Assembly (NCBI GenBank): GCA_017506865.1
Contig: JAFCMP010000446.1
Coordinates: 682,001 to 746,000 of the forward strand
Source of the DNA: Tribonema minus
Lineage: Eukaryota > Sar > Xanthophyceae > Tribonematales > Tribonemataceae
Direction of reading: 5' to 3'
Length of the DNA stretch: 64,000 nucleotides
Shown here piece by piece: positions 60,501 to 64,000 of this stretch (the stretch's first letter is position 1; every line of letters begins with the position of its first letter). The position numbers and the translations under genes were made by a program. The notes under the pieces were generated by a model that was not told where the DNA came from, did not search any database, and saw nothing but the letters and a program-made list of their open reading frames with translations.

Positions 60501-63500
60501 GTGTGCAAGGCCTTGAACGTTGTATACAGTGTGCCCTGCACTGCAGTAGAGTAGGTGCTGCGGCCGCCATTCTTTTGGGACCTATGAGCATTCGACTGCC
60601 TTTGTCGGTTTCGCGTGGTGCTCGTTTCACTGTCATGTTCATCGATCAGGAAGGGCTTCGCACTCTGCTGCGCCAGAATGACAGCGGCGCAGCGCACGGT
60701 AGCTGCACTGATGGGCGATTGCGGGGACGGCGGGGAGACTCCGCGCGAGCCAGTCCTGCTGGGCTTTGCGATCAGCGCTAACGGGCCCTGGCCTGAGGTA
60801 CTGCGCACCCGCTGAGCATCATCCGCCAAGCGGCTGTGCGCGCATCCTGAGCACTGCCATCGAACCTTCTCGAGTACCACTTTGAAGCTGTGTGAGCACC
60901 GCTGCAGTCCCGCTGAGCGTCGCCCTATACACATGCTGACCATATCACACCACAGAAACGTGCTGAGCATCGCTGCAGACCGGAATCTCTGCTGAGCATC
61001 ACTGCAGCCCGCCCGTGCACTGCTGCGCTTCAGGGTTATGCTGAGCGTTGCTGCGCACCCGCTGAGCACTGCCACACACTTGCCGAGCACCACTGCAGAC
61101 AGCCTGCTGAGCACCGGCCCCGTGCGCTGCCCGCTGCTGCGCGCACACGCCCAGTGGACGACGTCCAGTATTCACATGCTGAGCATCGCTGCAGACAGCT
61201 GAGCATTGCCCCCTCGCACTGCTCGCTGCTGCGCGCACACGCCCAGGTGGACGACGTCCAGTCACTCACCCCGCTAAGCATCACTGCAGATTTGCTGAGC
61301 ATCGCCCCGTTGCGCTGTTCGATGCTGCGCGTGCGCCCAGGTGGACGGCGTCCAGTACACGGCGCTGCTCACCTGCTGAGCACTGCCACAAACCTGCTGA
61401 GCATCACTGCCTGCTGAGCATCCCCCCTGCGCTGCTCGCTGCTGCGCGCGCGCCCAGGTGGACGACGTCCAGTCACTCACCTGCTGAGCATCACTGCAGA
61501 ACAGCCTGTTGAGCATCGCCGCCGTGCGCTGCTCGCTGCTGCCCAGGTGGACGACGTCCAGTACACGGCGGAGCACATCGTTATCGCAGTCGGCGGGCAG
61601 CCGACGATGCCGGACATCCCCGGCGCGGAGCTGTGCATTGACTCCAACGGCTTCTTTGCCATGGAGACACAGCCGGAGCGGTGCGTTTGCGCATACATAC
61701 ATACCTCATACCTCGGAGTATCAGCTGTGCAAGCTTTGGCAACGGTGGCAGTGGTATGTAGCCCGAAATGACACAACATTTTAAAAATTGAACGAGGTCC
61801 AATTCTGGCAAGCACAACATTGGTTAGGAGGGTCCAGACGCTGCCGCCGCTAAACCCCGCTATACCTTGAAGCCTGTCGTCCGTGCGATGTTCAGCGCAA
61901 GCTTGTCAGAAACCCCTGCCTGACCCTGGTCGTCTGCCTGAAATCGCCATCGCTTCACCTGCCTCGACCGCTGCGTGAGCTCTGACCTAAGACTTGACCT
62001 ACTTCCCCCACTCTTGAACATCTTCCTCGCGCTACGCATCATGAAAACGAATCAATAGATCGTAGAGCTCTAGGTGACAAGGAATGGTTAGCCGCAAGTG
62101 CATTCCACCAATAACCGTAGTCGCCGCTGCTGCAGCAATTGGCCGCGAGTCAAACAGTACTATTATATTGGCTGTACGAGCATTGGTGATTGCGCTGAAG
62201 CTGGCGGGCATCTTCGAAGCGCTGCGCACCAGCATTCACCGTTGTCAGGATCTTCACATGTTCATTCCTGTGCCTTGTCCACATGCGCAGCACAGCATCG
62301 ATCTCTCCACATGGTTATTTGTATGTGCCCCTCAAGTACATTGCCATTATCCTGTAACATTCCTCATTCAAACAGCATAGCGGTGGTGGGCGCCGGCTGC
62401 GGTTGAGCTGGTAGACAACTTCAATGCGCTAACTTCAATGTCACCAGTCCGTCTCACTGTCACAATCTCCACATCATACGTACTGTGTCATGACTTTGAA
62501 ATATGTTGATCATCGCGTCCACAATGTATTGCAACGCACAACGTAGCCGTGGTGGGCGCCGGCTACAGCTGGTGCACACCTTCAACGCTCTGCGAGCTAG
62601 CAGTCGCCATTTGTCATATCAGTGCGGCAACCACAGTTATTGGTGGAAGGCATATGCGGCTAACCACACCTGGTCACCTAGAGCTCTTCGATCTTTTGAT
62701 GCGTTTCCATCAATGATGATAATGTGCGTGGTAGTTGATGTACTTTGAAGTACACGAACTTCTCTAGGCCTACTGCTGCTCATACTTCTACACTCATCGT
62801 TCGACGCGCGCGCAGCATAGCCGTGGTGGGCGCCGGCTACATTGCGGTGGAGCTCGCGGGCATCTTCAACGCGCTAACTTCAATGCGCTAACTTCAATGG
62901 CACCAGTCCGCCTCAAAGTTCACAATCTCCACGTCATACCACCGTGTCCCTCCTTTCAAGTATCGCGTCCACATTGTATCTCACACGCGCAGCATGGCGG
63001 TGGTGGGCGCCGGCCACGTCGCGGCGGAGCTTGCGGGCACAAATTTTCTCTCGTTCTGGTGTCATCATCAAAAATACTCAAATGACTTATTGTCTGCATG
63101 CACGCAGCATAGCGGTGGTGGGCGCCGGCTACATTGCGGTGGAGCTTGCGGGCATCTTCAACGCACTGGGCACCAACACGCACCTCTTTGTGCGCCACGA
63201 CCGGCCGCTGCGCACGTTCGACCCCACCATCACCTCCGCTCTGCTGACTGAGGTGTGTCGTGAAACCAAAACCATGTATATCTATCAAAAACAAATCACA
63301 AGATCGTACAGCTTTATTTTATTGACTTGGAACCTAGTATGGCTCTGTAAGACATAGGTTATTATATTAGCCTATGTTAATATTGTGGCATGCTTTGTGC
63401 GCCACGACCGGCCACTGCGCACGTTTGACCCCACCATCACCTCTGCTCTGCTGACTGAGGTCTGTGGTAAAGCCAAAACCATATATATTTATCAGAAACG

Positions 63501-64000
63501 AATCGAAAGATTGTACTTCTAGAGCTCTATTTTATTCTAATAATAAACTTGGGACCTAGTACAGCTTTGTAAGACATGGGCTATTATATGAGTGTACTTC
63601 TAGAGCTCTATTTTATTCTAATAATAAACTTGGGACCTAGTACAGCTTTGTAAGACATGGGCTATTATATGAGCCTATGTTAATATTGTGGCATGCTTTG
63701 TGCGCCACGACCGGCCGCTGCGCACGTTTGACCCCACCATCACCTCTGCTCTGGCCGAGGTTCGTGGCAAAACTGAAACTCCAGTTTTCGGCTATACTCT
63801 GGGACCTTAGGAGTACAGCTCTGTGAGACATCGGCTATCTGCCTATGTTAGTGTTGTGGCATGCTTTATGGGGTGACATCGGCCGCTGCGCATATCTGAC
63901 CCCACCATCACCTCTGCTCTGCTGACTGAGGTCCGTGTTCAAACAAAACTTCGTTTTCTTATTGTTGATGTGGGACCTAGTATGGCTCTGTGAGACATCG
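57565..64000 (+). CDS. Glutathione reductase, 5' two thirds, runs off the window
   Basis: Reduces glutathione disulfide with NADPH; FAD flavoenzyme. Exons 57565-57591, 57693-57794, 58140-58208, 59915-60100, 61547-61680 and 63108-63252, all in matching phase, give about 221 residues. Seen in order: [11 protein letters not shown] (FAD site, from residue 10), [13 protein letters not shown] (redox-active Cys47 and Cys52), [32 protein letters not shown], then the second Rossmann motif [14 protein letters not shown] and [12 protein letters not shown], whose two arginines match those that select NADPH in human GR. These features fit GR rather than trypanothione or thioredoxin reductase. No targeting leader is seen before the FAD motif, so this start gives a cytosolic form. 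The interface domain lies beyond 64000. Introns 3-6 are dominated by copies of exon edges. Confidence 0.93.
59115..59765. repeat. Four copies of the start of glutathione reductase exon 4
   Basis: Copies at about 59120-59215, 59295-59345, 59535-59632 and 59709-59757 repeat gcagatgctgcacggcgggc plus gccactacggctacgacgtg (exon at 59915). The first and third extend about 95 bp into the exon. Spacers share accctacatacatacccccc and caatggcacaggagtctccc. Confidence 0.95.
60215..60382. repeat. Two copies of the end of glutathione reductase exon 4
   Basis: About 60219-60262 and 60336-60380 repeat catatcgggcttggcggcgt plus tcg.agggcccaaaacgctgc. The second is followed by gcgagt, a GC-type donor. Exon 4 is therefore duplicated at both edges: start copies before it, end copies after it. 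Confidence 0.93.
60810..61480. repeat. Array of TGAGCA motifs and copies of the start of glutathione reductase exon 5
   Basis: The exon start (cgcccaggtggacgacgtcc plus ag) occurs at about 61150, 61247, 61341 and 61458 before the true start at 61547, with periods of about 90-117 bp. Between and upstream, ctgctgagcatc.ctgcag-type text recurs some twenty times in 60810-61500. Confidence 0.93.
62044..62161 (-). mobile_element. Dispersed intronic repeat, copy 5 (full length)
   Basis: A reverse-complement copy that matches 10098-10212 along its whole length, including the gagtcaaacagtac end and the tgctgcagcaattggccgcg block. The two copies fix the element at about 115-118 bp. Confidence 0.85.
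62376..63040. repeat. Four copies of the start of glutathione reductase exon 6
   Basis: At about 62376, 62541, 62816 and 62993 the text cagcatagcggtggtgggcg plus ccggcta recurs before the real exon (63108). The 62816 and 62993 copies extend through gcggtggagct.gcgggcat. The three other true copies share a tail gctaacttcaatg or a reduced form. Confidence 0.95.
62625..62709 (+). mobile_element. Dispersed intronic repeat, copy 6
   Basis: Matches the element at 10098 from gcgaccacggttattggtgg (here gcggcaaccacagttattgg) through cacctagagctc to cttttgatgcgttt. Sense orientation with respect to glutathione reductase. Confidence 0.85.
63276..63935. repeat. Array with copies of the end of glutathione reductase exon 6
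   Basis: Copies at about 63388-63461, 63699-63760 and 63870-63931 repeat ttgtgcgccacgaccggccg through accccaccatcacctctgct with a gaggt.cgtg donor. The spacer holds atatttatcagaaacgaatc (related to the 3' end of the dispersed element) and gacctagta.agctttgtaag. Confidence 0.93.
63512..63673. repeat. Perfect 81-bp tandem duplication
   Basis: 63512-63592 and 63593-63673 are identical (tgtacttctagagctctatt ... gggctattatatgag). It lies inside the array after glutathione reductase exon 6 and is probably recent. Confidence 0.97.

Noticed and set aside
60810-61540. Regularly spaced short repeats resembling a CRISPR array
   Set aside because: Repeats are imperfect and of variable spacing, contain copies of the next exon's start, and lie in an intron of a eukaryotic gene.

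Overview
The window looks like nuclear DNA of a GC-rich, intron-rich protist, most likely an alga with a secondary (red-lineage) plastid. Three observations support this: protein families are split into short exons by GT-AG introns and at least one GC-AG intron; a PsbP-domain protein starts with a signal peptide followed by a basic, hydroxylated leader, as in bipartite targeting to complex plastids; and TTAGGG-type (CCCTAA) telomere-like tracts are scattered through introns. A haptophyte is my best guess from style alone, held with low confidence. No virus-like element, CRISPR array or tRNA/rRNA was recognised.

Layout. 1-25572 (minus): one very large gene for a soluble-adenylyl-cyclase-like protein (two cyclase domains, a STAND/AAA-type NTPase and helical repeats), with its 3' end outside the window. 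About 27.2-27.6 kb (plus): a small coiled-coil, tail-anchored-like protein. 28.7-30.1 kb (minus): an F-box-like plus ankyrin-type repeat gene, possibly frameshifted. 30564-36148 (plus): a complete 7-exon PsbP-domain gene (379 aa). 37263-44428 (plus): a complete 6-exon PIG-B/GPI10 GPI mannosyltransferase (741 aa). 46789-51491 (minus): a complete 5-exon Rab GTPase with an unusual WW-like tail and a CaaX box (346 aa). 51978-53863 (plus): a two-exon protein with a TPX2-like N-terminus. 54551-56878 (plus): an unknown multi-pass membrane protein (282 aa). 57565 to the window end (plus): the N-terminal two thirds of glutathione reductase. For the five genes with a closed exon chain, exon phases agree at every junction and the total length is a multiple of three.

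The outstanding feature is in the introns. In every well-resolved multi-exon gene except the two-exon TPX2-like one, introns carry tandem, decaying copies of the edge of an adjoining exon together with its splice site. Copies of the downstream exon's start (with the AG acceptor) lie before the real exon, and copies of the upstream exon's end (with the GT donor) lie after it. Single junctions have from one to about seven copies, with periods from about 65 to 270 bp. The arrays explain most of the intron length in the adenylyl cyclase, PsbP, PIG-B, Rab and glutathione reductase genes. Many exons also begin with GT straight after the AG, and one intron has the same 11-mer as its donor and as the start of the next exon. 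This is what intron birth or growth by tandem duplication of AGGT-containing exon segments would leave. Some copies keep open frames and both splice sites and could act as cassette exons.

A second, independent repeat is a roughly 115-bp dispersed element found in both orientations inside introns. The genes do not form one pathway; they are ordinary housekeeping and signalling neighbours (cAMP signalling, thylakoid protein, GPI-anchor synthesis, membrane traffic, spindle, redox).
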